NCBI GenBank assembly: GCA_947500505.1
Contig: CANMSL010000021.1
Location: 1-55,769, forward strand
Direction of reading: 5' to 3'
DNA length: 55,769 bases
Origin: an uncultured Aquimarina sp.
Lineage (GTDB): Bacteria > Bacteroidota > Bacteroidia > Flavobacteriales > Flavobacteriaceae
The notes under the pieces were generated by a model. The model saw only the letters and a list, made by a program, of their open reading frames with translations, did no database searches and was not told the origin of the DNA. Positions 17,778 through 26,760 of this stretch are shown here, piece after piece; within the stretch, counting starts at the first letter, position 1, and each line of letters starts with the position of its first letter. The position numbers and the translations under genes were made by a program.

Positions 17778-18233
17778 CTATTCAGACCTGACCGCTATAC
17801 ACTCTATTTCAATTTTTGCTCCTATAGCAAGACCTTTAGCCGCAAAAGTAGTTCTGGCCGGCTTCTGAGGAAAATATGTTTTATACACCTCATTGAAAGT
17901 GGAAAAATCATTGATATCGGCTAAAATCACAGTACACTTGACCACATTCTTCAGATCCATATTATGATGCTTCAATACTGCTTGGATATTTTCGAGTGTT
18001 TGTTTTGTTTCTGATTCTATTCCACCGGCTACCAATTTACGAGTTGTATGATCCATTCCTACCTGACCGGATAAAAAATATAGATTACCAACCTGTACTA
18101 CATCAGAGAAGGGAGCATTATTTTTTTTTGGCTCGTGAGTTTTGTGAAAAATAACGATATTTTTTGAATCTGATTTTTGAGAACAACCAAGCAAAAAGCT
18201 AGTTATAACTATTACTATATATATCTTTTTCAT
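17778..18233 (-). CDS. RidA-family (YjgF/YER057c) lipoprotein
   Basis: A 151-aa protein with a lipoprotein signal (SFLLGC, Cys17) and a complete RidA domain. RidA enzymes hydrolyse reactive enamine/imine intermediates. Conserved features: GNLYFLSGQVGMD, the active-site Arg in KPARTTFAAKGL and the Glu in KIEIECIAV. Export as a lipoprotein is unusual for the canonical cytoplasmic enzyme, so the substrate is probably envelope-side (inference). ATG start. The gene lies 123 bp upstream of queE on the same strand. Confidence 0.88.
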   Translation of the reverse strand: MKKIYIVIVITSFLLGCSQKSDSKNIVIFHKTHEPKKNNAPFSDVVQVGNLYFLSGQVGMDHTTRKLVAGGIESETKQTLENIQAVLKHHNMDLKNVVKCTVILADINDFSTFNEVYKTYFPQKPARTTFAAKGLAIGAKIEIECIAVRSE

Positions 18234-18390
18234 TAAGATTAAAGGTTATGGTTTAGTATTTATAAAAGTAGCCTATAATTTTCTACACATCTTCTATTAA
18301 AACAAAAATTTTAAATTTACCTAAAACAAAACCACATTCATTTCGATAGAATACGTAAGATTCCTATTTTTATCAAAATTTACATCAGTT

Positions 18391-19926
18391 ATGAGTAATA
18401 ATCAGGAATTCCTTGACCACATTAATAAAGGGTATACAACCAAAGGTGACTTTATTACCTTAGGAGCTGCAATGCACAACGGAGAAACTGTGACAAACGC
18501 TCACGTTAAGATACCTCTAAAAACACTAAACAGGCACGGTCTTATTGCTGGCGCCACAGGAACTGGTAAAACCAAAACACTACAAGTCCTGGCAGAAAAC
18601 TTAAGCGAAGAAGGAATACCAGTTCTTCTTATGGATATCAAAGGAGACCTTAGTGGTTTAGCTGCTGCCAGTCCGGGGCACCCTAAAATTGATGAACGAC
18701 ACCAAAAAATAGGAATCCCATTTACGGCAAAGGACTTTCCGGTAGAAATTCTGTCTCTTTCTGAGCAAGATGGAGTACGACTTAGAGCAACCGTTAGTGA
18801 ATTTGGCCCGGTTTTATTTTCTAGAATACTAGATGTAACAGAAACACAGGCTGGTATCATTTCTATCATATTTAAGTATTGTGATGATAACAAGCTACCT
18901 TTATTAGATTTAAAAGATCTCAAAAAAGTACTCCAGTTTGCTACTCGCGAAGGCAAAGAAGAACTTGAAAAAGATTATGGAAGAATATCTACAGCGTCTA
19001 CGGGAGCGATATTGCGAAAAATAGTAGAGCTAGAACAGCAAGGTGCAGATTTGTTTTTTGGAGAAAGATCATTTGATGTACAGGATTTATGCAGAGTAGA
19101 TGATGATGGCAGAGGATTTATAAATATCATACGACTAACTGATATACAGGATAAGCCTAAACTATTCTCTACATTTATGCTTAGTCTTCTGGCAGAAGTA
19201 TACAGTACATTTCCGGAACAAGGAGATAGCGGAAGACCAGAATTAATTATTTTTCTGGACGAAGCCCATTTGATATTCAAGCAAGCTTCTAATGCCTTGA
19301 TGGATCAAATAGAAAGCATCGTAAAACTAATTCGTTCTAAAGGTGTCGGTCTTTATTTTGTTACTCAGAATCCAACGGATGTACCCGACGGTGTGTTGAG
19401 TCAATTAGGGCTTAAAGTACAGCACTCACTTAGGGCATTTACAGCAAAAGATCGCAAGGCGATCAAGCTCACCGCAGAAAACTATCCGATTTCAGAATAT
19501 TACGATACTAAAGAAATACTTACATCGTTAGGTATTGGAGAGGCTTTGGTATCTGCTCTTGATGAAAAAGGTCGTCCGACTCCACTCGCAGCAACAATGC
19601 TAAGAGCACCTATGAGTAGAATGGATATTCTTTCGGAAAGCGAGTTAAAGAATTTATTAAATAAATCTTCACTTTCTAAGAAATATAATGAAAATATTGA
19701 TAGAGAAAGTGCTTACGAGATTCTTAATAAAAAAATAGAAAAAGCGGAAGCTGAAGAGGCAAAAGCAGCTGCTAAGAAAGAACGAGAAAAATTGAATCGA
19801 AAATCATCAAGTTCACGTTCCGGAAGTAGCAGATCAAGCACTACCGAAAAAGCCGTTATTAAAGTCTTAACCAGTGCTACCTTTATCAGAGGGGCACTAG
19901 GAATATTAAATAAATTATTGCGCTAA
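18391..19926 (+). CDS. HerA-like ATPase, DUF853 family
   Basis: A 511-aa P-loop ATPase of the bacterial HerA/DUF853 (YjgR-like) group. Seen: Walker A GATGTGKTKT (about 54-63), DIKGDLSGLA, Walker B LIIFLDEAHLIF, the sensor-type VTQNPTDVPDGVLSQLG, and a basic, Ser-rich tail (KSSSSRSGSSRSS). Family members are hexameric ATPases with poorly known roles, possibly in DNA or protein handling. No nurA-like nuclease is adjacent. ATG start; a lipoprotein gene follows after 43 bp. Confidence 0.88.
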   Translation: MSNNQEFLDHINKGYTTKGDFITLGAAMHNGETVTNAHVKIPLKTLNRHGLIAGATGTGKTKTLQVLAENLSEEGIPVLLMDIKGDLSGLAAASPGHPKIDERHQKIGIPFTAKDFPVEILSLSEQDGVRLRATVSEFGPVLFSRILDVTETQAGIISIIFKYCDDNKLPLLDLKDLKKVLQFATREGKEELEKDYGRISTASTGAILRKIVELEQQGADLFFGERSFDVQDLCRVDDDGRGFINIIRLTDIQDKPKLFSTFMLSLLAEVYSTFPEQGDSGRPELIIFLDEAHLIFKQASNALMDQIESIVKLIRSKGVGLYFVTQNPTDVPDGVLSQLGLKVQHSLRAFTAKDRKAIKLTAENYPISEYYDTKEILTSLGIGEALVSALDEKGRPTPLAATMLRAPMSRMDILSESELKNLLNKSSLSKKYNENIDRESAYEILNKKIEKAEAEEAKAAAKKEREKLNRKSSSSRSGSSRSSTTEKAVIKVLTSATFIRGALGILNKLLR

Positions 19927-19969
19927 AAACAACACAAATCTTCGTTTAACCTTAGGATAATTAACCATT

Positions 19970-20536
19970 ATGTTCAAAAAAATTAGTTCTCTTTTACTTG
20001 TTTGTCTAACTATTATTAGTTGTCAGAAAGATAAAAAACAAGACCCTTTCGAAATTTCTTATAATAGGATAGGAAACCTTACCAGTACTACAAAAGTAAA
20101 TCAATTAGATTCAATCTATGCGAAAGATTCTATTGTAAAAATGTCCAAAACTGGTCAATTCGCGGGTATGTCCAATGCCATTGAGATTTATGAAAAAGGT
20201 GGTGCAAAATTATTATCACTGGAACCCAAAAAAGAAAACGATCCCTCATCTGTGATCGAAAGTGTGCAAGTGATCGATCCTAAATTTACTACAACATCCG
20301 GATTATCTGTCAATGGAGTTTTTAAAGACATCAAGGATAATTATACAATCACCAAGATTAACAACACATTAAGTGCTGCGGTTATTTTTGTGGATAGCAT
20401 TCAGGCATCTATAACAATAGATAAAAAAGAATTACCAAGCGAACTTAAGTTTAATACGGATAAAAAAATTGAAGCTTCACAAATTCCGGATTCTGCAAAA
20501 ATCAAACATTTCATTATTAATTGGAATGATAATTAA
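19970..20536 (+). CDS. Lipoprotein of unknown function
   Basis: 188 aa with a clear lipobox (LTIISC, Cys about 19) and a lysine-rich start to the mature part. No known domain is evident; there are repeated beta-like segments around VNGVFKDIKDNYTITKINN. It lies between the HerA-like ATPase and a cupin gene on plus, with short spacings, so co-transcription is likely. Confidence 0.65.
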   Translation: MFKKISSLLLVCLTIISCQKDKKQDPFEISYNRIGNLTSTTKVNQLDSIYAKDSIVKMSKTGQFAGMSNAIEIYEKGGAKLLSLEPKKENDPSSVIESVQVIDPKFTTTSGLSVNGVFKDIKDNYTITKINNTLSAAVIFVDSIQASITIDKKELPSELKFNTDKKIEASQIPDSAKIKHFIINWNDN

Positions 20537-20554
20537 ATTTTGATGATCATTCTT

Positions 20555-20920
20555 ATGAGTAAAAAGTATCAAATTCAGAAATTACCTTTTGTAGTACCTA
20601 CAAGCGATGGTAAACTAATTGAAGAGCACTTTGGAAAAGCAACCGACGGTAATTCTGAAATTAGCATTGCTCATATGATAGCGCCACCAGGCTGGAGCGA
20701 ACCATTCCAGACCCCAGAATTTGATGAATACACCTATATAATTCGCGGTAAGAAACAGTTTATCATTGACAATGAAAAAGTAATCTTAGAGCCTGGTCAA
20801 TCTATTAAAATCAAAAAAAACTCCAGAATCCAATATGCTAATCCTTTTAAAGAAGAATGTGAATATTTAGCCATCTGTCTTCCGGCGTTTTCAATAGAGT
20901 CGGTACACCGAGAAGAATGA
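20555..20920 (+). CDS. Cupin-domain protein
   Basis: A single-domain cupin of about 121 aa. The metal-type motif is partly changed: PGWSEPFQTPEFDEYTYIIRGK replaces the usual G(X)5HXH...E, followed by the second strand LEPGQSIKIKKNSRIQYAN. The missing histidines argue for ligand binding rather than metal catalysis. I chose the ATG at 20555 (MSKKYQIQKL), 18 bp after the previous stop; a TTG at 20540 is possible. Confidence 0.8.
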   Translation: MSKKYQIQKLPFVVPTSDGKLIEEHFGKATDGNSEISIAHMIAPPGWSEPFQTPEFDEYTYIIRGKKQFIIDNEKVILEPGQSIKIKKNSRIQYANPFKEECEYLAICLPAFSIESVHREE

Positions 20921-21016
20921 TGCAATAAGATGTAGCAATTATCTTGACGCCTGGAAATTAGATTCCTGCATTGATCCAAGTCGAAATGTGACTGTTGAAA
21001 CTATAAAAACAAATAG

Positions 21017-21856
21017 ATGAAAGAAAAATTAAAAAAGTACATTCCGGTTTTAATCGGAAAACGACTTTTACTCCTGTTTTCTGTAAATAAAAAGAAGGCG
21101 CTTCATCGAGCATATATTTTATTCAGCACACCACTAAAAGGAAAGGTATTACCGGAGCAAGAATATTTTCTAGAAGAGGCAGAAGATGAAGTGATCTCTG
21201 TAAATGGAAACTATCTACAAACATATCGATGGCCTAATATGGGAGAAACCGTCTTAATGGTTCATGGATGGGACAGTAATAGTCATCGCTGGAAAACACT
21301 TATTGAAAAACTGCATCAACAAAACTACAACATCATAGCTTTTGATGCTCCGGCTCATGGAAATTCTTCTGGCAAAACACTTAGCGTACCTTTATATGCA
21401 GAATGTCTCCAGAAGATAGTTGAGCTATATCGTCCTAATTATATTATTGGGCATTCTGTGGGCGGTATGACCACTATATTCCATCAATTTAAATTTCCAA
21501 ATGCAGAAATAGCAAAGTTAGTTATCCTTGCTCCACCTACTGAACTATCTGTTATTATGAAAGGATATCAAAAAACGCTCAAGCTTTCTGATAAATTTAT
21601 GAAAGCCTTAAGTCAGCATTTTAAAGATACATTTGGTTTTTATTTTGAAGAATTTTCTGTTGCTGAGTTTGCAAAAAGCTTAACCCATCCGGGATTACTT
21701 ATACACGATAAGCAAGATGATATTGCACCACATTCGGGAGCTGTGAAAATTCATAAAAACTGGTCTGATGTAAAATTTATTACTACAGAAGGTTTCGGGC
21801 ATTCATTGTTTTTCGATGAAGTAGATGATATGATCGTTGATTTTTTGAAAGAATAA
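21017..21856 (+). CDS. Alpha/beta hydrolase
   Basis: 279 aa with an alpha/beta hydrolase core. Seen: MVHGWDSNSHRW (oxyanion region), DAPAHGNS, the nucleophile elbow GHSVGG, a candidate acid in LLIHDKQDDIAPH, and the catalytic His in EGFGHSLFFDE. The N-terminus is basic but not a clean signal peptide. Substrate unknown. It is followed 22 bp later by rluF on the same strand. Confidence 0.88.
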   Translation: MKEKLKKYIPVLIGKRLLLLFSVNKKKALHRAYILFSTPLKGKVLPEQEYFLEEAEDEVISVNGNYLQTYRWPNMGETVLMVHGWDSNSHRWKTLIEKLHQQNYNIIAFDAPAHGNSSGKTLSVPLYAECLQKIVELYRPNYIIGHSVGGMTTIFHQFKFPNAEIAKLVILAPPTELSVIMKGYQKTLKLSDKFMKALSQHFKDTFGFYFEEFSVAEFAKSLTHPGLLIHDKQDDIAPHSGAVKIHKNWSDVKFITTEGFGHSLFFDEVDDMIVDFLKE

Positions 21857-21878
21857 ATTTTATAATCACCTTTGCACT

Positions 21879-22748
21879 GTGGAAAAATCTAATCTTACAA
21901 GGCTCAATAAATTTCTAAGTGAAGTTGGATACTGCTCTCGTCGCGAAGCAGATAAACTAATTGATCAAGGTCGAGTTACTATAAATAATGAAATACCCGA
22001 AATGGGTACAAAAGTAGCCTCGGGAGACGAGATAAGGGTTGATGGTGAACTAATTAACAAACCAAAAGAAAAACACGTATACCTTGCTTTTCATAAACCC
22101 GTGGGAATTGTTTGCACCACGGCTCAAAATGAAAAAGATAATATCATTGATTATATAAATTACTCTAAGCGAATTTTTCCTATTGGCCGTTTAGATAAAC
22201 CTAGTGAGGGTCTGATATTATTGACTAGCGATGGTGATATTGTAAATAAAATACTGAGAGCAAGAAATAATCATGAAAAGGAGTATATCGTTACTGTAAA
22301 TAAGTTAATTAGTCCTCAGTTTATTAAAAGAATGGGAAACGGCATTCCTATTTTGGATACGGTTACTCGTAAATGCGAAGTTGAGCAGATAAATAAATAT
22401 GATTTTAGGATAGTACTTACTCAGGGATTAAATAGACAGATCCGAAGAATGTGTGAATACCTGGGATATGAGGTAATACGCTTGAAACGAATTCGAATTA
22501 TGAATATAAGTTTGGATACTCAGGTTGGCGAATGGCGATATTTAACAGAAAAAGAGTTACAAATTATTAATTCTGATGTGGGAGAATCCAGTAAAACGGA
22601 AGAGGCATCCGTCACTGAGGAAAAGAAAACAAAAAGACAGCAAAGCAATACTAAACCTTTCAATCACAAAAATCACTCTAGAAAAAATTCCACTCACAAA
22701 GACACTTTGCCTCATAAAAAGCGAAAAAGAAGTGACCGAAAACGCTAA
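21879..22748 (+). CDS. rluF: 23S rRNA pseudouridine synthase, RluF-type
   Basis: The RsuA/RluB/E/F family isomerises uridine in rRNA; sequence style fits RluF (U2604). Seen: an N-terminal S4 domain (RLNKFLSEVGYCSRREADKL), the catalytic loop IGRLDKPSEGLILLTSDG with the active Asp, and GLNRQIRRMCEYLGYEV. The basic tail of about 55 residues (many Lys, Arg, His, Asn) is longer than in E. coli and looks disordered. The start is GTG at 21879; a weak -7-like CACCTTTG lies just upstream, so the mRNA may have a very short leader. Confidence 0.9.
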   Translation: MEKSNLTRLNKFLSEVGYCSRREADKLIDQGRVTINNEIPEMGTKVASGDEIRVDGELINKPKEKHVYLAFHKPVGIVCTTAQNEKDNIIDYINYSKRIFPIGRLDKPSEGLILLTSDGDIVNKILRARNNHEKEYIVTVNKLISPQFIKRMGNGIPILDTVTRKCEVEQINKYDFRIVLTQGLNRQIRRMCEYLGYEVIRLKRIRIMNISLDTQVGEWRYLTEKELQIINSDVGESSKTEEASVTEEKKTKRQQSNTKPFNHKNHSRKNSTHKDTLPHKKRKRSDRKR

Positions 22749-22842
22749 AATCGGCTGTTAATTATATCCTAATTCTTATTTCTTTTTATTTGTAAAAATT
22801 TCAAAATAGGTAAATTACTATACTAATCAATTCATAACATTT

Positions 22843-23799
22843 ATGAAGGCACTACTAGTAAGTTTAGTGATTTTTACTTCTTTAGCAGTTAATGCGCAAA
22901 GCGAATATGAACTATCTCCTACGTATCCTTTTGGCAGACCTAATCCCAATTCTCCCAAAGAAATTAAGGATTTTCACCCTATGATAGGTATATGTGATTG
23001 TAGCTCACAAACCAGAAATCAGGATCAAACCTGGGCAAAACCAAACAAAATGACCTGGGAGTTTAAGTATATTATGAATGGAACTGGTGTTCAGGATCAA
23101 ACTATCAAAGAAGACGGTAAACATTCCGGCAGTATCAGACAGTTTATTGCAGACAGTAGTAAATGGTATGTTCACTATTATTCTAATACCTCACCTACTC
23201 CAACATTATCTGCCTGGGAAGGGAACAGAAAAGAAGATAAAATTATTCTTTATCGTAAACAAAAGGCTCCTAATGGCACTGAAGGGTTTTATAAGATTAA
23301 TTTCTACGATATCAGTGATGATGGTTTTAAATGGCTTGGAGAATGGGTTAACACAGATGAAACATTTTCTTATCCCACCTGGAAGATAGAATGTATAAAA
23401 CGCAAGGACACAAAAAAACTATCTGACAAAGAACAAATTAAAGCTGTCGCAAAATCTTTTTCTACAGCATATCTTAAGCAGGATTATGAGGGAATTGCCC
23501 AGATCTATACTAAAGATGCTAAAATTTTTCCAGACAACAGCTCAATTATTTCCGGGTATGAAGCGATTAAAAAACGTTGGGCAAGCTCATCCGGTTATAC
23601 TCCGATAGAACACCAGATCATCCCGGGAGAAATAGTAGTTCTTGGCGATACCGCTCACGATTATGGATATTATAAGGGTAAAAACAAAAATGATAATGGA
23701 ACAGAAGTACGCTATAAAGGAAAATATGTAGTCGTTTGGAAAAAAATTAATGGTAAATGGAAAATGTATTTAGATATTTGGAATAGAGTAAATGAATAA
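22843..23799 (+). CDS. Exported protein with NTF2/SnoaL-like (DUF4440-type) domain
   Basis: 318 aa with a Sec signal peptide (SLAVNAQ). The first part (about 45-185) is a DUF1579-like beta domain with CDCSSQTRNQDQTW. The C-terminal part (about 195-318) is SnoaL/NTF2-like: AKSFSTAYLKQDYEGIAQIYTKDAKIF and YKGKYVVVWKKINGKWKMYLDIWNR. Such domains bind small ligands or catalyse simple reactions; the target is unknown. ATG start. Confidence 0.78.
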   Translation: MKALLVSLVIFTSLAVNAQSEYELSPTYPFGRPNPNSPKEIKDFHPMIGICDCSSQTRNQDQTWAKPNKMTWEFKYIMNGTGVQDQTIKEDGKHSGSIRQFIADSSKWYVHYYSNTSPTPTLSAWEGNRKEDKIILYRKQKAPNGTEGFYKINFYDISDDGFKWLGEWVNTDETFSYPTWKIECIKRKDTKKLSDKEQIKAVAKSFSTAYLKQDYEGIAQIYTKDAKIFPDNSSIISGYEAIKKRWASSSGYTPIEHQIIPGEIVVLGDTAHDYGYYKGKNKNDNGTEVRYKGKYVVVWKKINGKWKMYLDIWNRVNE

Positions 23800-23848
23800 C
23801 TTCTAATATCTTCAATATTAAAAACCTTTAGAAATAACAGTCATAACT

Positions 23849-24274
23849 ATGAAAACATTATCCCCCTTTCATCTGGCAATCCCCGTAGATAACTTAGATC
23901 TTGCCAGAAATTTTTATAATAACACACTTGATCTGGAAGAAGGCCGCAGTAGTGAACATTGGGTAGATTTCAATTTTTTCGGACATCAACTAGTTATACA
24001 TTATAAACAAAAATCTGATAGTACAAGCAAACACCACAATAGTGTGGATGGTAAAGAAGTTCCTGTACCCCATTTCGGAATAATTTTAGAATGGGATACG
24101 TGGCAAAAATTTTCAAAAATGCTTTCTGATAAAAATGTAAAATTCGTTATAGAACCATATATCAGGTTTCGGGGAGAAGTTGGAGAACAGGCAACCATGT
24201 TTTTTTATGACCCCTGTGGTAACGCCCTCGAATTTAAATCCTTTAAAGACCCTTCACAAATCTTCGCTAAATAA
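23849..24274 (+). CDS. VOC family (glyoxalase/bleomycin-resistance fold) protein
   Basis: 141 aa with paired beta-alpha-beta-beta-beta modules. Seen: HLAIPVDNLDLARNFYNNTL with a first metal-type His, GHQLVIHY, PHFGIILEW, and FFYDPCGNALEFKSF with the typical terminal Glu. It probably binds a metal and a small substrate, but which one cannot be told. It follows the NTF2-like gene by 49 bp on plus. Confidence 0.88.
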   Translation: MKTLSPFHLAIPVDNLDLARNFYNNTLDLEEGRSSEHWVDFNFFGHQLVIHYKQKSDSTSKHHNSVDGKEVPVPHFGIILEWDTWQKFSKMLSDKNVKFVIEPYIRFRGEVGEQATMFFYDPCGNALEFKSFKDPSQIFAK

Positions 24275-24417
24275 TTTTATATAGTTCTGAGAAATTTGGG
24301 GTAGTAATGTAAACAATAGTTAAAAAATTGCTTTTTTCATTTAAAAAGTCAAAATGTTAAAGTTTTCCTATAAATTCTTATTATATTCTGCCCTAATTAA
24401 GACGACAACAAAAAGGA

Positions 24418-25356
24418 ATGGATTTTATCGAGCCCCTAAAATACGGTGTGCCGTGTTTTTTAGCACTTATTTTAGTAGAACTAACCTATAGCAAAACGCA
24501 CGATCATAAGGATTTATATAATTGGAAAGATCTTAGAGCAAGCTTGACAATGGGGGTTGGATCTGCCATATTGGGACCGCTGATCAAGACAATTTTCTCG
24601 ATTATTTTATTTCATGCGGTTTACAACCTCTTTAATCCTGAGGTAGACGGTGTTAGAACTAATATTATGGGATGGCAATCCTTTGGTTTTGCCTGGTATA
24701 TTTGGTTATTATGCCAATTAGCTGATGATTTTACGTACTATTGGTTTCATAGACAAAATCATATGGTTCGCGCTTTGTGGGCTGCACACATTGTTCATCA
24801 TTCATCTGATAACTTCAATTTAGGAACTGCAGTTCGTAATGGTTGGTTTACTCTTTTATATAAACCATTATTTTATATGTGGATACCTGCAATTGGATTT
24901 CATCCTAACATGGTAATTGTATGTCTTGGTATTGAAGCCTTATGGCAATTTCAATTGCACTCACAATACATACCTAAAATGGGAATTATCGAAAAGATAT
25001 TTAACACACACACTATGCATCAGGTACATCATGCCAAAAATGTAGAGTATATGGATAAAAATCACGGAGGGTTCCTTAATATTTTTGATAAAATTTTTGG
25101 TACCTGGAAAGAGCTTGATGATGATATTGAAGTACAATATGGCGTTACTCATGCGCCAAACTCCTACAATCCCTGGGTTATTCTAACTCACGAATACAGA
25201 GATATCTGGAACGATACCAAAAAATCTAAAAATTGGTATCATAAGTTTATGTATATTTTTGGTCCTCCCGGTTGGAGTCACGACGGAAGTACCCTTACTG
25301 TAAAACAAATGCAGAAGGAACTGGAGCTAAAAAAACGTTTGCAGGTAGAATCGTAA
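24418..25356 (+). CDS. Sterol desaturase / fatty-acid hydroxylase family membrane protein
   Basis: 312 aa with several hydrophobic helices and the eight-histidine di-iron signature: HRQNH, HIVHHSS and HQVHHAKN. Family members hydroxylate or desaturate lipids in the membrane using O2. The aldehyde dehydrogenase 29 bp downstream suggests a lipid alcohol/aldehyde pathway (inference). ATG start. Confidence 0.9.
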   Translation: MDFIEPLKYGVPCFLALILVELTYSKTHDHKDLYNWKDLRASLTMGVGSAILGPLIKTIFSIILFHAVYNLFNPEVDGVRTNIMGWQSFGFAWYIWLLCQLADDFTYYWFHRQNHMVRALWAAHIVHHSSDNFNLGTAVRNGWFTLLYKPLFYMWIPAIGFHPNMVIVCLGIEALWQFQLHSQYIPKMGIIEKIFNTHTMHQVHHAKNVEYMDKNHGGFLNIFDKIFGTWKELDDDIEVQYGVTHAPNSYNPWVILTHEYRDIWNDTKKSKNWYHKFMYIFGPPGWSHDGSTLTVKQMQKELELKKRLQVES

Positions 25357-25385
25357 TTTGTTTGATATCAACCCTATTTCTAATT

Positions 25386-26750
25386 ATGAATTATCAGGAA
25401 ATCATACATAAACAAAAGGCTTTTTTTAATACTAATGCAACTAAGGATATCTCCTTTAGAGTCAAAGAGCTAAAGCGCTTAAAAAATATTCTTAAGAAAA
25501 ATGAAGAGTTGTTATACAAAGCAATTTATAGTGATTTCAAAAAATCCAAATATGAAACCTACACTACAGAATTAGGTATTATCTATCATGAGATTGATGT
25601 AGCCTCAGCAAATATTAAGAAATGGTCTAAAAGAAAAAGTGTTTCTACCGGATTAGCAAATCTTCCTGGAAGAAGTTATATCATTCCGGAACCTTTTGGA
25701 ACTATCCTGGTAATGGGTGCCTGGAATTATCCTTATCAACTATCTTTTGCCCCGGCAATTGCTGCCATTGCGGCTGGATGTACTGTTATTCTTAAACCTA
25801 GCGAAATACCGTCACATTCCTCAGCAATAATGGCTAAAATAATTAATGAAAATTTTAATCCAGATTTTTTTAAAGTAATAGAAGGAGGAGTAGAGGAAAC
25901 TACAGAACTGCTTAAAAATAAGTTCGATAAAATATTCTTTACAGGAAGTACGCACGTAGGTAGAATTGTCTATCAGGCTGCCGCAAAACACTTAACTCCG
26001 GTTACGCTGGAGCTAGGAGGAAAAAGCCCGGCAATTATTACCAAAGACGTTACTATTGATATGACGGCTAAACGTTTGGTTTGGGCAAAATTTCTGAATA
26101 CCGGCCAAACTTGTATCGCACCCGATTATGTGATGGTAGAATCTGCTATACACGATGAATTCTTATCCGCTATCAAAAAACATATAGAAAGTGCTGATTA
26201 TAAAATAGAGAATCAAAACTATACCCAGATCATCAACCAAAAGAACTTTGAGAGATTACAGGGTTTTATAGAAATAGATAAAGTATTTTTTGGAGGTGAT
26301 TGCGATGCAGAAAATAGAATTATTTCTCCTACAGTAATGAAGGATATATCTTTTTCTGACAAAGTCATGCAAGAAGAAATCTTTGGCCCTATTTTACCGG
26401 TACTATCCTTTGATAATATTGATAATGCTATAGCTGATATTAAAACTTTATCCAAACCTTTATCCTGTTATATTTTTACAAAAAATAAAACCATAAAAAA
26501 TAAAATTCTTAATGAAATTTCGTTTGGTGGTGGTGCGGTAAACGATGCTGTGATGCATTTTATGGAAGAAAACTTACCTTTTGGAGGTGTTGGCAATAGT
26601 GGTATCGGTAATTATCACGGAAAAGCGGGATTCGAGACATTTTCTCACTACAAAAGTATATTACAGAAGACATTCTGGATAGAACTGAATCTTAAATACT
26701 CACCTTATACTAGCTCAAAATTAAAATGGTTAAAGAGGCTTATTGAATAA
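25386..26750 (+). CDS. Aldehyde dehydrogenase, class-3-like
   Basis: NAD(P)-dependent oxidation of aldehydes to acids. 454 aa from the ATG at 25386; this start gives the short N-terminus normal for ALDH3-type enzymes and leaves a 29-bp gap after the hydroxylase. Seen: GAWNYPYQLSFAPAIAAIAAG, the cofactor loop FTGSTHVGR, general base region VTLELGGKSPAI, catalytic Cys243 in NTGQTCIAPDY, and EEIFGPILPVL. A degraded copy of part of this gene (around 26251-26366) lies 6 kb away at 32494-32606. Confidence 0.92.
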   Translation: MNYQEIIHKQKAFFNTNATKDISFRVKELKRLKNILKKNEELLYKAIYSDFKKSKYETYTTELGIIYHEIDVASANIKKWSKRKSVSTGLANLPGRSYIIPEPFGTILVMGAWNYPYQLSFAPAIAAIAAGCTVILKPSEIPSHSSAIMAKIINENFNPDFFKVIEGGVEETTELLKNKFDKIFFTGSTHVGRIVYQAAAKHLTPVTLELGGKSPAIITKDVTIDMTAKRLVWAKFLNTGQTCIAPDYVMVESAIHDEFLSAIKKHIESADYKIENQNYTQIINQKNFERLQGFIEIDKVFFGGDCDAENRIISPTVMKDISFSDKVMQEEIFGPILPVLSFDNIDNAIADIKTLSKPLSCYIFTKNKTIKNKILNEISFGGGAVNDAVMHFMEENLPFGGVGNSGIGNYHGKAGFETFSHYKSILQKTFWIELNLKYSPYTSSKLKWLKRLIE

Positions 26751-26760
26751 TTGCACTGCA

